In this document: positions 32,191 to 46,930 of the stretch, piece after piece
Position numbering within the stretch: position 1 is the stretch's first letter
How the letters are laid out: the number at the start of each line of letters is the position of its first letter
DNA from: Chamaelirium japonicum
Lineage: Eukaryota > Streptophyta > Magnoliopsida > Liliales > Melanthiaceae
Direction of reading: 5' to 3'
DNA: 64,000 nucleotides
Assembly (NCBI GenBank): GCA_947650365.1
Contig: OX393555.1
Location: 17,657,424-17,721,423 of the forward strand
Made by a program: the position numbers and the translations under genes
The notes under the pieces: model-generated
Seen by the model: only the letters and a program-made list of their open reading frames with translations
Told to the model about the DNA's origin: nothing
Database searches by the model: none

Positions 32191-35100
32191 GTGTCATATG
32201 GTGAGGCTCTTGGAGGGTGTTTTGAGAAGGGTGCTCGATTTGTTTTTAATTTATATATGGTTATCGAATGGGGGTCCTAAAAAGATAGGGAGCAATTTCG
32301 GCTTCCCAAATGTAAAGATTCTGGTAGCGATCCAAAAAATAAAAAGAAATATTATGAGGCTCTTGGAGGGAATTTTGGAGAAAAGTGACCGATTTGTACA
32401 TAATTTACATATGATTGTCGGGTGGGGGTATTGAGAAAATAGGGAGTGATTTTGACTCCTTAAATATAGAGAGTTTAGTAGTGATCCAAAAAATTAGGAG
32501 GCTCATGACGAGGCCCTTTGAGGTTATTTTGGATAGGAGTGGTCGATTTGTATATAATTGATTTATGGTTATTGGGCGGATATCCTAAAGAAATAGGAAG
32601 CTATTATGGCTCTGTATATATAGGGAGTCTGGTAGTGATCCAAAAAATAGGAAGGCAAATGTCTAGACTCTTGGAGGGTGTGTTAGAGAGGAGTGCTCAA
32701 TTTGTATATAATTTTCTTATAGTTATTGGGTAAGGTTCCTCATAAAATAGAAAGTAATTTTGGCTCCCAAAATCTAGGGAGTCCTGTATCGATCCCAAAT
32801 ATAGGGAAAAACATGGCGAGGCTCTCAAAGGGTACTTTGGGGAGGGTACTTGATTTGTATATTTTTTACTTATTGTTTTAGGGTCAGAATCCTGAGAAAA
32901 AGGGAGCAATTTTTGCTCCTCAAATATAAGGAGCAATACTTTTAAAGGGTATTTTTGATATGAGTGCTCAATTTGTATATAATTTACTTAAGGTTATTAG
33001 GTAGGGGTCCCAAGAAAATAAGGAACGATTTTGGCTCTCCAAAGGAAGACTTGTATCGATTGCAAAAATAGGAAGGTACATAAGAAGGCTCTTAAAGGGT
33101 ATTTTGGGAAGAAATACTCGATTTGTATATAATTTACTTATGATTATCAAGTGGAGGTTTTGATAAAATAGGGATCGATTTTGGCACCCAAAATATAAGG
33201 AGTCTGGAAGTAATCCCAAAAATAGGGAGGCACATAGTGAGGCTTTTAGAAGATGTTTTTGGGAGGAATGTTTGATTTGCATATAATTTACTTAGGGTTG
33301 TCGGGTGGGGTCCAGAGAAAATAGGAAGTAATTATGGATCCCCAAATATACGGAGTCTAGTATCTATCCTAAAAATAGAAAGGCATATAGCGAGGCTATT
33401 GGAGGGTATTTTGGGAAAGAGTACTCAATTTATATATAAATTCTATATGGTTATCGGGTAGGAGCCCTAAGTAGAAAGGAAGTGATTTTGGCTCCTTAAA
33501 TATAGTGAGTTTGGTAGCGATCCCAAAAATAGGGAGGCACATGGCGATGCTCTTCTATGTTATTTTTCAAAAAAGTGCTTGATTTATAAATTATTTATTT
33601 ATTATTAGAGGATCTTGAGAAAATAAGGAGTGATTATGGCTTTCCAAATATAAGGAATCTGGTAGTGATCTTAATAATAGGAAGGTACATGGTGAGGCTC
33701 AATCTTGGAGGATGTTTTGGAGAGGAGTGCATGATTTGTTTATAATTTACTTATACTTATTTGGTTGGGGTTTTGAGAAAATAGGGAATAATTTTGGTTA
33801 TCCATATAGGGAGTCTGGTAGTTATTTAAAAAATAGGAAGGAATATAGATAGACTTTTGGAGCGTGCTTTGAGGACAAGTGTTCGATTTGTATATAATTT
33901 ACTTATGGTTATCGAGTGGAGGTCTTGTGAAAATAGGAAGCGATTTTGGCACCCTAAATATAGGGAGTCTGGTAGCAATCGAAAAAATAAGGAGGCACAT
34001 AGCAAGTTTCGTAGAGGTTTGTTTTAGAAGAATAGCTTGATTTTTATATAATTATTTATGGTTATCAGGTACGATTCCTGAGAAAATTGGAAGCAATTTT
34101 TAGTTCCCAAGATATAGGGAGTTTTATAGCGATCATAAAAATTAGTAGACACCTGACGAGACTCCTAGAGGGTATTTTGGTAAAGAGTGTTTGATTTTTT
34201 TATAATTTATTTATGATAAAATAGGGAGCGATTTTGGCTCTCAAAATATAGAGAGTCTAGATGTGATCCCGAAAATAGAAAGACACATGACGAGTCTCTT
34301 GGAAGGTGTTTTGTTGAGGAGTGCTTAATTTTATATATATTTTACTTAAATTTATGGGGTGAGAAACCTGAGAAAATAGGTAGTGATTTTGGCTCCATAA
34401 ATTATGGGCGTTTGGAAGTGATTAAAAAAATAGAGAGACACATAAAGAGGCTCTTAAAGGGTGTTTTGAGTAAGAATGCTTGATTTTTGTAAAATTTACT
34501 TATGGTTGTCGGGTGGGGTCTTTAAAAAATAAGGAATGATTTTGTCTCTCTAAATATAAGGAGTCTGGTAGCGATCTCAAAAATAGGAAGGCATATGGTG
34601 AGGCTCTTGAAGGATACTTATAGGAGAGTGCTCAATTTATAATATATAATTTACTTATGGTTATCGAGTTAGAATTCTGAGAAAATAGAGAGTGATTTTG
34701 GCTCCCCTAATAGATAGAGTATAGTAATGATCCAAAAAATAGAAAGGTTAATGGCAAGGCTCTTGGAGGGTATTTAAAGAGCTATACAATTTATATATAA
34801 TTTACTTATGATTGTCAGGTGGGGGTCCTAAAAAAAAAGAAAATTATTTTTGAATCCCCAAAAGTAGGTAGTCTGGAAGTGAATTAAAAATAAAAAGGAA
34901 CAAGACGAGGCTCTAGGAGGTTGTTTTGGGAAGTAGTGCTTGATTTATATGTAATTTACTTATGATAATCCGGTGGGTGTCCCGAGAAAATAGGGAGCGA
35001 TTTTGGCTCCCAAAAGTAGAGAGTCTAGTAGTGCTCTAAAAATTAAGGAGGCTCATGATAAGACTCTTGGAGGATATTTTGGACAGGAGTGCTTGATTTA

Positions 35101-38100
35101 TATATAATTTACTTATTGTTATCGGGTGGGTATCATAGGCAAATAGCTAGGGGGCTATTTTGGCTCTACAAATGGGAGTCTTGTAGCAATCCAAAAATAT
35201 AAAGAGACATATGGCATGACTTTTGAAGCGTATTATAGGAAGAGTGCTCGATTTGTATATTATTTACTTTTGGTTTTAGAGTGAGGGTCCTGAGAAATTA
35301 GGGAGTGATTTTTGCTCCCTAAATGTAGGTAGTCCGGTAGCGACCTACAAAATAAAAAATAATATTGCTATACTTTTGGAAAGTATTTTTAGTAGGAGTA
35401 CTCGATTTGAATATAATTTACTCATGGTTATCGGGTGGGAGTCCTATGAAAATAAGGAGTAATTTTGTCTCCTTAAATATATGGAGTCTGATAGCGATCA
35501 TAAAAATTTAAAGGCACATGGGGATGCTCCTAGAGTGTGTTTTGGGAAGGATTACTCGGTTTTTAAATAATTTACTTATTATTATCGGGTGGGGGTCTAA
35601 AGAAAATAGGAAACAATTTTAACTCCCCAAACATAGGGAGTCCGAAAGCAATCCCAAAAGCATGGAGGCAAAGGTGAGGCTTTTTGAGGATGTTTTAGGG
35701 ATGAGCACTCAATTTGTATATAATTTAATTAGAGTTGTCAGGTGGGAGTCTGTTAGCAATCCTAAAAATAGGGAGATACATTACGAGGCTCTTGGTGGGT
35801 CCTTTGGGGAGGAGTGCTTGATTTAAATATAAATTACTTATTGTTATTGGATGGAAGCCCTGAGAAGATAAAGAGCGATTTTGGCTTAGTGATCCAAAAA
35901 TAGGGAGGTACATTGCGAGGTTCTTAGATGGTATTTTGGATAAGAATCCTTAATTTGTATATTATTTACTTACTGTTGTCTGGTGGAGGTTTTAAAAAAA
36001 TAAGGAACGATTTTGACTCCCAAAATATAGGGAGTTTGATAGCGATCCCAAAAATAGGGATGCATATGGCGAGGCTCTTGGAGGGTTTTGGAAAGGAGTA
36101 CTCAATTTTTTTTTAATTTATTTATGGTTGTCAGGTTGGGGTTTTGAGAAAATAAAGAGTGATTTTGGCTTTCTAAATGTAGAGAGTTTGGTAGTGGTCT
36201 TAAAAAAAGAAAGTACATTAGTAGACTTTTGGAGGGTGTTTTGTAAAGAGGTGCTTGATTTGTTTATAATTTACTTATATTTATTAGGTAGGGGTCTTAC
36301 AAAATTAAAAACAATTTTGGCTCCCCAAATATAGGGAGTCGAGTAGCGATTCCAAAAATAGGAAGGCATATAATGACGCTCTTGGAGTTTATTTTGGGAA
36401 GGAGTGTTCAATTAGTATATAATTAATTATAATTATCAGGTGGGGGCCTTGAAAAAAATAGTGAGTGATTTTGGCTTTCCAAATATAGGGAGTTTGGTAT
36501 CGGTCCAAGCTATAGAGAGACATATGGCGAGGCTCTTGGAGGGTGTTTTAGGGATAGTTCTCGATTTGTATAAAATTTATTAATGGTTGTCGGGTGGGGG
36601 ATCAAAAAAAATATGAAGCAATTTGGGCTCCCCAAATATAGGGAGTCTAGTAAAGATCCAAAAAATAGAGAGGAACATGCCGAGGCTCTTGGTGGGTGTT
36701 TCAGGAAGTAATGATTATTTTATATATAATTTACTTGTGATAATCTAATAGATGTCATAAAAAAATAAGGAGCGATTTTGGCTCCCCAAATATAGGGAGT
36801 CTGGTAGCGATCTGCAAAACAGGGAGGCTCATGACAAGGCTGTTGGATAGTATTTTAGGTAGGAGTACTTGATTTGTATATAATTTTCTTATGGTTATTG
36901 GGTGGGTGTCTTAAAATAATAGAGAGCTATTTAGGCTCCGTAAATATAGGGAGTGAGGTAGCGATCCAAAAAATAGGAAGGCAAATGGCTAAACTTTCGG
37001 AGGGTACTTTGGGGAGGAGTGCTCAATTTGTATAGAATTTACTTATGGTTGAAGGGCAGGGGTTTTGAGATAATATGAAGAGATTTTGACTCTCCAAATA
37101 TAGGAAGTCCGATATTGTTTCCTAATATAGGGAGGCACATAGCGAGACTCTTGGAGGGTATTTTGGGAAGGGTTCTTGATTTGTATATTATTTACTTATA
37201 GTTGTAGGGGGGTCCTTAGAAAATATAGAGCAATTTTGGCTCCCTAAATATAGAGAGTCTGGTAGCGATCCCAAAAATAAGGAGAAATATGGCTATACTT
37301 TTGGAGGGAGATTTGGGTAGTAGTTCTCAATTTGTATATAATTTACTTATGGTTATCTGGTGGGTCCAAAGAAAATAAGGAACGATTTTGGCTATTAAAA
37401 TATAACGAGTCTGCTAACAATCCCAAAGATAGGAATGGACTTGGGTAGGCACCTATAGTATGTTTTAGGAGGAAGTACTCGATTTGTATATAATTTACTT
37501 ATATTCGTTAGGTAGGGGTCATGAGACAATAGGGAGCGATTTTGGATTTTCAAATGTAGGAAGTATGGAAGCAATCGCAAAAACAGGGTGGTACAAGGTG
37601 AGATATTTAGAAGGTGTTTTATGGAGGAATGCTCGATATATATATATATATAATTTACTTAGATTTATTGGGTGGGGTCTTGCGAAAATATAGAGAAATT
37701 TTGACTCTCCAAATATAGGAAGTTTGGTAGCAATTGCAAAAATTGGGAGGCGCATGGCATGGTTCTTGTTCGGTGTTTTGGAAAGGATTGCTCGATTTAT
37801 ATATAAATTAGTTATGGTTGTCCGATGTAAGCCCTGAGAAGATAAAGAACGATTTTAGCTCCCTATATATAGGGAGTTTAGTAGCGATCACAAAAGTAAA
37901 AAGGTACATTATGAGGCTTTTAGAGGGTATTTTAGAGAAGGGTGCTCAATTTGTATATTATTTACTTATTATTATCAGATAAAATATCTTAAGAAAATAA
38001 GGAGTGCATTTGGCTACCCAAATATAGGAAGTCTGGTAGCGATCGCAATAATAGCAGCACATGACTAGACTCTTGGAGGGTAATTTGGAAATGAGTACTT

Positions 38101-41100
38101 GATTTGTTTATAATTTACTTATGGTTGTCGGGTTAGTGTTTAGTGAAAATACAGAATTATTTTGGCTTTCCAATTATAGGGAGTCTGGTAGTGATAGCAA
38201 AAAAAGGAAAGTATATTGGTAGACTTTTGGAGGGGGTTTTAGGGAGGAGTTCTCGATTTAAATATAATTAGTTGTGATTATCGGGGTAAGGATCTTGAGA
38301 AAATATGAAACAATTTTGGCTTTCCAAATATAGATGATCTAGTAGCGATTTAAAAAATAGGGAGGCACATAGCGAGGCTCTTAGAGGGTGTTTTGGGGAG
38401 GAGTACTCTATTTGGATATAGAAAGTCTGATATCGATCCAAAATATAAGGAGGCACTTAGCAAGGCTCTTGGAGGGTGTTTTGGAAAGGGTGCTCAATTT
38501 GTATATAATTTACTTATGGTTATCGGGTGTGGGTCTTGAAAAAATATAGAATAATTCTGGCTCCCCAAATATAAGGATTCTTGTAGCGATCCAAAAATAG
38601 AGAGGAACATGACAAGGTTCTTGAAGGTTATTTTGTGGAGTAGTGTTTGATTTATATATAATTACTTATGGTTATCGATTAGAGACCCATAGTAAATAGT
38701 GAGTAATTTTGGCTTCCCAATATATGGAGTCTAGTAGCGATCTGAAAAAAAAGAGGCTCATGATGAGGCTCTTGGATGCTGTTTCGGGTAGGAGTGCTCG
38801 ATTTATTTATAATTTACTTATGGTTATCAGGTGGATGTCCTGAGAAAATATAGAGATATTTTGCTCCATAAATGTAGGGAGTTTGGTAGTGATCCAAAAA
38901 ATCGGAAGGCAAATGCCGAGACTCTTGGATGGTGATTTTTGGTGGAGTGCTCATTTATATATATTTTACTTATGGTTATTGGGTGAGGGTACTAAAAAAA
39001 AGGAAATAATTTGGGCTTCCCAAATATAGGGAGTCCGGTATAAATCCCAATTATAGGGAGACATATAGTGAGGTTTTTGGAGGGTATTTTGGGGAGTGAT
39101 CGATTTGTTTATTATTTACTTATGATTGTAGGGTAGAGGTTCTTAGAAAACAAGAAACTATTTTGGCTCCGCAATTATAGAAATTATGGCAGCGATCCCA
39201 AAAATAAGGTGGAATATGGCTATACTTTTGGAGGAGGTTTTGGGTAGGAGTGCTTGATTTGTATATAATTTACTTTTTTTTATCGGGCGGGGTCCTAAAA
39301 AAATAAGGTGTGATTTTGGCTCCTCAAATATCGGGAGTCTGGTAGTGATCTAACAAATATAAAGACTACTTAGGGAGGCTCCTAGAAGGTGTTTTTGAAA
39401 GGTGTACTTGATTTGTATATAATTTACTCATGGTTATCTGGTGAGGGTCCTAAGAAAATAGAAAGCAATTTTGGCTCCTTAAATATAGGGAGTCTGTTAG
39501 TAATCCAAAGAATAGGAAGGCTAATGATGAGGCTTTTGGATTGTATTTAGATAAGGGTGCTCGATTTGTATATAATTTTATTGTGGTTATCATGTAGGAG
39601 CCCTGAGAAAATAAGGAGCTATTTTGATTATGCAAATAAAGAAAGTCTGATAGCGATCCAAAATATAAGAAGGCAAATATCGAGACTCTTAGATGGATGT
39701 TTTGGGAAGGAGGGCTTGATTTATATATAATTTACTTAAGGTTATGAGGAGTTCTAAGAAAATAGAAAGTTATTTTGGCTTCCCAAATATAAGAAGTCTG
39801 GTATCGATCCTAAATATAGGAAGGTACATGGCGAGGTTCTTTAGAGGATATTTTTGGGAGGGTGCTCGATTTGTATATTATTTACTTATATTTATCGGGT
39901 GGGGGTCCTGAGAAAATATGGAGTGATTTTGGTATCCCAAATATAGTAAGTTTGGTAGTGATCCAAAAAATGAGAAGGAATATGGCTATACTTTTGGAGG
40001 GTGTTTTAGGTATGAGTGCTCGATTTGTATATAATTTACTTATGGTTTTCTGGTAGGGGTTCTAAGAAATGAAGAACTGATTTTGGCTCCCTAAATATTA
40101 AAAGCCTGGTTTCGATCCCAAAATAGGTAGGAATATAGGAAGGCTCTAGATAGTATTTTGGAAAGGAGTACTCGATTTGTATATAATTTACTTATGATTA
40201 TTGGGTGGGGGTCCTAGAAAAATAGGGAGCAATTTTTTTTCTCCAAATTTAGGGAGTCTAGAAGCAATCGCAAAAATCAAGAGGCATAAAGCTAGAATTT
40301 TAGAGGGTGTTTTGTCGATGAGTGCTTGATTTGTATATAATTTACTTAGGGTGGTCGGGTGGGGGTCCTAAGAAAATAAAGAGTGATTTTAGCTTCCTAA
40401 ATAGAGGGAGTCTAGATGCGATCCCAAAAATAAGGAAGCACGTGGCGAGACTCTTGAAGGGTGCTTGGAGGAGAGTTCTTGATTTATATATAATGTACTT
40501 ATGGTTATCGAGTGGTCCCCTAAATATGAAGAGTTTGGTAATGATCTAAAAAATAGAGAGGTGATTATAAAATCTTATAAAGGATGTTTAGAGAAAAGTG
40601 CTCGATTTGGATATAATTTACTTATCGTTGTCAGGTGGGCGTTATAAAAAAATGAAGAATAATTTTTGCTCCCAAAATATAGGAAGTCTGATAGTGATCC
40701 AAAAAATAGAGAGGAATATGACGAGGCTCTAGGTAGGTGCTTGAATAGTAGTGCACATTTTGTATATACTTTACTTATGGTTGTTGGGTGGGGGTCCTAA
40801 GAAAATAGGGTGCGATTTTGACTCCTTAAATATAGATAGTCTGGTAGCGATATAAAATATAGGGAGGCTTATGATGAGGATCTTAGAGGGTATTTTTGGA
40901 TACGAGTGCTCAATTTATATATAATTTACTTATGATTATCGGGTAGGTATCCTGAGAAAATACCGACCTATTTTGGCTCTAGAAATATAGGGATTCTAGT
41001 TGCGATCTAAAATATGAAAAACAAATGATGAAACTCTTGGAGGGTATTTTGGAAAGATGTGCTCGATTTGTATATAATTTACTTATGGTTGTCGGGTGGA

Positions 41101-44100
41101 GATCCTTAGAAAATAAAAAATGATTTTGGTTTCCTAAATATTAGGAGTCCGGTATCAATCCCTAATATATGGAGGCACATGGTGAAGCTCTTGGATCGTA
41201 TTTTAAGAAGGGTGCTAAATTTGTATATTATTTAGTTATGGTTATAGGGTGGGGGTTCTAAAAATATTGGGAGTGATTTTGGTTATATAAGCATAGAGAG
41301 TTTAGTAGAGATTCCAAAAATAAAAAGGAATATAGCTATACTTTTGGGGGGTGTTTTAGGTATGTGTGCTCGATTTGTATATAATTTAGTTATGGTTATA
41401 AGGTGGGGGTCCTAAGAAATTGAGGAGTGATTTTGGCTCCCCAAAGATAGGGTGTTTAGATACGACCCCAAAAATATAAAGGTACATGGCGAGTCTCTTG
41501 GAGGTTTTTTTTTTTGAGGAGTACTCGATTTATATATATTTTATTTTATTTTATAGTTGTTGGTTGGGAGACCTTAGAAAATAAGAAGCAATTTTGGTTC
41601 CCAAAATATATATTGTCTTGTAGCAATCCCAAAAATAGGGGGACACATGGCAAGGCTCTTGGAGGTGTTTTAGGGAGGAATATTTGATTTGTATATAATT
41701 ACTTAGGTTGTTAGGTGGGGGTCTTAATAAAATAGGGAGTGATTTTGGCTCCCTAAATATAGGAAGTCTAGTAGTAATCCTATAAATAGAGAGGCACATA
41801 GCATTATTAGAGGGTACTTAGGAAAAGTACTCGATTTATATATAACTTACTTATGGTTGTCAGTTGAGAGTCTTAAGAAAATAGAGAGCGATTTTGGCTC
41901 CCCAAATATAGGGTGTCTAATTATAATCCCAAAAATAGGGAGGTTCATGGCAAGTCTCTTAGAGGGTGTTTAGAGAGAGTTATTCGATTTATATATAATT
42001 TATTTATGGTTGTCGGGTGGGGGTCCTGAAAAAATAGGAAATAAATTTGGCTCCACAAATTTAGGGAGTCTGGTAGCGATCCAAAAAATAGAGTGTAACA
42101 TAATGAGGCCCTAGGAGGGTGTTTTGGGGAGTAGTGCTCGATATATAAATAATTTACATATGGTTGTTGGGTGAGTGTCCGGAGAAAATAGAGAGTGATT
42201 TTGGATCTTCATATGTAGAGTATCTGGTACTGATCCGAAAAATAGAAAGGCTCATAATAAGCTTTTTTAAAATTATTTTGAATAAGAGTGCTTGATTTGT
42301 ATATAATTTACTTATGGTTATTATATAGGTATTCTGAGAAAATAGGGAGCTATTTTGGCTCCACAAATATAGGGAGTCTACTAGTGATCCAAAAAATAGG
42401 AAGACAAATGATGAGACTCTTGGATGATGTTTTAGGGAGGAGTGCTCAATTTATATATAATTTACAAATGGTCTTCAAGTAAGGATCTTGAGAAAATTAA
42501 AAGTGGTTTTGGCTCTCAAAATATAGGGAGTCTTGTATCGATCCCAAATATAGGGTGGCACATAGAGAGGCTCTTAGTGGTATTTTATGGAGGGTGCTCT
42601 ATTTGTATATTATTTACTTATAGTTAGAGGGTGGGTCTTAAGAAAATAGAAAGTAATTTTGGCTTCCAAAATATAGGGAGTCTGGTAGCGATCCCAAAGA
42701 TAGGGAGATATATGGGGAGGCTCCTAGAGAGTATTTTGGGATGGAGTGTTATAGGGAGGCTTCTCGAGAGTCTTGAAGCAATCACAAAAATAGAAAGGCA
42801 CTGGGTGAGGCTTTTATAGGGTGTTTTGGGGAGGAATGCTCTATTTGTATATAATTAACTTAGAGTTATAAGGTATATATCTTGAGAAAATTGGGAGTAA
42901 TTTTGGCTCCCTAAATATTAGGAGTTTGGTAGCAATCACAGAAATAAAGAGACATATGGCGAGTCTCATGGAGATAGATTTAGAGCGGAGTGCTTGATTT
43001 ATATATAAATTACTTAAGATTGTCGGGTGAAAGCTCTAAGAAAATAAGGAATAATTTTGGCTCCTTATATATAGGGAGTTAGGTAGCGATCCTAAAATAA
43101 AGAGGCACATTGCGAGTCCCTTGGAGGATAATTTAGGGAAGAGTTTTTGATTTTTTTATTATTTACTTATTATTGTTGGGTGATGGGTCTTGAGAAAATA
43201 AGGAGCAATTTTAGATCCATAAATATAAAGAGTCTGGTAGTGATCTCAAACAATAGAGAGGCACATGGTGAGACTCTTTAAGGGTGTTTTGAAAACGAGT
43301 ACTTGATTTATTTATAATTTATTTATGATTATTGTGTTGGGGTTCTTAAAAAATAAGGAATGATTTTGGCTTTCCAAATATAGGGAGTCTATAGTGATCT
43401 CATAAAAAGGAAATCATATTGGCAAACTTTTGGAGGGCGTTTTGGGGAAAAGAACTCAATTTATATATAATTTACTTATGATTGTCTGGTGGGGGTCTTG
43501 AGAAAATTGAAAGCTATTTTGGCTCACCAAATATATGAAATATTGTAGCAAGTCCAAAATAGGGAGAAATTAGGAAGAAGTATTCAATTTGTTTATAATT
43601 TATTTATAATTATCGGGTAGGGGTTTTAAAAAAAATACGGAGCGATTTTGGCTCCCCAAATATAAGAAGTCTGGTATCGATCCAAAATATAGGGAGGCAC
43701 ATAACGAGACTCTTAAAGGGTGTTTTTGAGAGGAATATCGATTTGAATATAATTTAGTTACAGTTATCGGGTGAGGGTCTGGAAAAAATACAGTGCAATT
43801 TTGGCTCCCCAAATAAAGTGAGTCTAGTAGCGATCTAAAAAATTTAGAGGAACATGATGAAACACTTGGAGGGTATTTTAGGGAGTGGCGCTCGATTTAT
43901 ATATAATTTAATTATGGTTATCGAGTAAGGGTTTTAAAAAAATTGGGAACGATTTTAGCTCTCCAAATCTAGGGAGTTTGGTAGCGATCTAAAAAATAAA
44001 GAGGCTCATGACGAGGCTCTTAGATGGCATTTTGGGAAGGAGTGTTTGATTTGTATATAATTTACTTGTGGTTATTGGGTATGTGTCTTAAAAAAATATT

Positions 44101-46860
44101 TTAGCTCCGCAAATATAGGGAGTCAAGTAGCGATCGAAAAAATAAGAAGGCAAATTATGAGACTTTTGGATGGTGTTTTGGGGAGGAGTACTTGATTTAT
44201 ATATAATTTAGTTATAGTTGTTACGTAAGGATTCTAAAAAATTAAGAGGTAATTTTGGCTTTCCAAATATAAGGAGTCTGGTATCGATCCTAAATATTGA
44301 GAGGCAATTGGTGAGGCTTTTGGAGGATATTTTGGGAGGGTGTTCGATTTATATATTTTATATTTTACTTATAGTTGTAAGGTAGGGATCTTAAGAAAAT
44401 AGGGAGTGATTTTGACACTCCAAATATAGAGAGCCTGGTAGCTATCCTAAAAATAAGGAAGAATATGACTATACTTTTGTAGGATATTTTGGATAGGAGT
44501 GCTTGATTTTTATATAATTTACTTATGGTTATCTGGTGGGGGTTTTAAGATAATAAGGTGCGTATTTGGCTCCCAAAATATAGGGAGTCTTGAAGCAATC
44601 CCAAAAATAGGGAGGCATAATATGAGGCTTTTAGAGGCTCTTTTGGGGAAGAGTGCTCGATTTATATATAATTTAGTTAGGGTATCGGATGGAGGTCCTA
44701 GTAAAATAGGAAAAAAATTTTGCTACTCAAATATAGGGAGTCTAGTAGCCATCTTAAAAATAGGGAGGAGCATAGCGATGTTTATAGAGGGTGGGTATTT
44801 TAAGAAGGAGTGCTTGATTTATATATAAATTACTTATGGTTATTGGGTGGAAGACTTGAGAAGATAGGGAGTGATTTTAGCTCCATAAATATAGGGAGTT
44901 TAGTAGCGATCCCAAAAATAGGGAGACATATGGTGTGTTTATTGAAGTATATTTTAGGAAAGAGTGCTCAATTTGTATATTATTTACTTATTATTGTCGG
45001 GTGGAGAGTCTTGAAAAATAAGGAGCAATTTTGGCCTTTCCAATATAGGGAGTCTGGTAATGATCTCAATAATAGGAAGGTATATGGCGAGGCTCGTGGA
45101 GGATATTTTGAAGAGGCATGCTTGATTTGTCTATAATATACATATGATTCTCGAGTTGGGGTTCTAAGAAAAAAGGAAGTGATTTTGGCTACCCAAATAT
45201 TGGGAGTCTTGTAGTGATTTCAAAAATAAAAAGGCATATGGGTAGACTTTTGAAAGGGTATTTTGGGAAGGAGTGCTTGATTTGTATATAATTTACTTAT
45301 GGTTATCGGATAGAGTCTTGAGAAAATAGGGCGCAATTTTGGCTTCCCAATTATAGGGACTTTGATAGCAATTCAAAAAATAGGAAGGCACATGGCGAGT
45401 CTCCTAGTGGGTATTTTGGGAAGAAGTGCTTATTTTTTATGTAATTTATTTATTATAGTCGGGTGGGGGTCCTGAGAAAATAGGGAGTAATTTTTGGATC
45501 ACCAAATATAGGAAGTCTGGTAGTAATCACAGAAAATAGTAGGCATATAGCGAGACTCTTTGAGGGCTTTTTAGAGAAGAATACTCGATTTATATATAAT
45601 TTACTTATGGTGATTGGGTGGAAGTCTTGAGAAAATAGAGAGCAATTTTGTCTTCAAAAATATTAGGAGTCAAGATGTAATCCCTAAAACAGGAAGGCAT
45701 ATAAAGAGTCTTTTGGAGGGTGTTTAGTGAGGAGCGGTCGATTTGTATATATTTTATTTATGATTATTCGGATGAGGACCTGAGAAAATAGAAAGATATT
45801 TTGTTTTCCCAAATATAGATTGTCTGGTAGCAATTCCAAAAATAGAGAGGCACATGGTGAAGCTATTAGAGGGTGTTTTGGGGATGAATGCTCGATTTTT
45901 ATATAATTTACTTATGGATGTCGGGTGGTAGTCCTGCAAAAATAGGGAGTGATTTTGGCTCCCTAAATATAGGAAGTCTGATAGTGATCTCAAAATTAGG
46001 AGGTACATGGCAAGGCTTTTAGAGGGTTTTTTTTGGGAGAGTGATTGATTTATATATAATTTACCTATGATAGTTGGATAGGAGTTTTGAGAAAAGAGAG
46101 AGTGATTTTGGTTTTCAAAATATAGGGAGTTTGAAAATAATCCCAAAAATAGGGAGGCGCATGGCAAGGCTCATGGAAGGTGTTTATTGAGAAGTACTTA
46201 ATTTGTATATAATTTACTTATGATTGTCGGGTGGGGGTCTGAAAAAATAAGGAACAATTTTGGCTCATAAAATATAGAGTTTGGTAGCGATCTGAAAAAT
46301 ATAAAGGAACATGATGAGGGCCTGTGAGGGTGTTTTGTGGAGTAATGCTTGGTTTGTATATACTTTACTTATGGTTATCTGTTGGGGTTTCTGAGAAAAT
46401 AGGGTATGATTTTGGCTCCAAAAATATAGGGTATCTAGTCGCGATCCGAAAAATATTAAGGCTCATAATAAGGATCTTCGAGGGTATTTTGGGTGGGAGT
46501 GCTTGATTTGTATATAATTTACTTATAGTTATCGGGTGGGAATTCTAAGAAAACAGGGAGCGATCCAAAAACTATGAAGGCAAATAATGACTCTTGGAGG
46601 AATGCTCGATTTATATTTAGTTTGCTTATGGTTATCGGGTGGAGGTTCTGAGAAAAGAAAACAATTTTAGCTCCTCAAAAATTAGGAGTTCGGTATCGAT
46701 CCAAAATACAGGGAAGAATACGGGGAGGCTCCTAGAAGGTATTTTGGGAGATGTGCTCGATTTTGGCTCTTAGGAAAATATGGAGCGATTTTTGCTCCCC
46801 AAATATAGGGATTCTAATAGATATCCCAAAAATAAAGAGGAATATGGCTTTACTTTTGGA
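32191..46860 (+). repeat. satellite array, class A HOR domain, uninterrupted
   Basis: About 14.7 kb of head-to-tail monomers with no foreign insertion seen. Type A1 (AACATGACGAGG with GTAGTGCTC) recurs at about 32335, 34890, 36665, 38600, 40715, 42090, 43850 and 46300. It is followed by A2 (GGCTCATGACGAGG), A3 (GGCAAATG), A4 (CAAATATAGGGAGGCAC with TATATTATTTAC and GTAGGGTGG) and usually A5 (ATATGGCTATAC). Confidence 0.92.
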
Positions 46861-46930
46861 GGGTATGTTACCAGGCTTGCAGCAATCCCAAAAATAGAGT
46901 GCATGTTACCAGGCTTGTAGAGGGTGTTTT
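46560..46930 (+). repeat. class A to class B transition zone with truncated monomers
   Basis: Several monomers are internally deleted here: GGGAGCGATCC joined directly at about 46557, and GCTCGATTTTGGCTC joined at about 46755. ATGTTACCAGGCTTG is duplicated at about 46865 and 46907. Class A words end and class B words begin across this zone. Confidence 0.7.
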
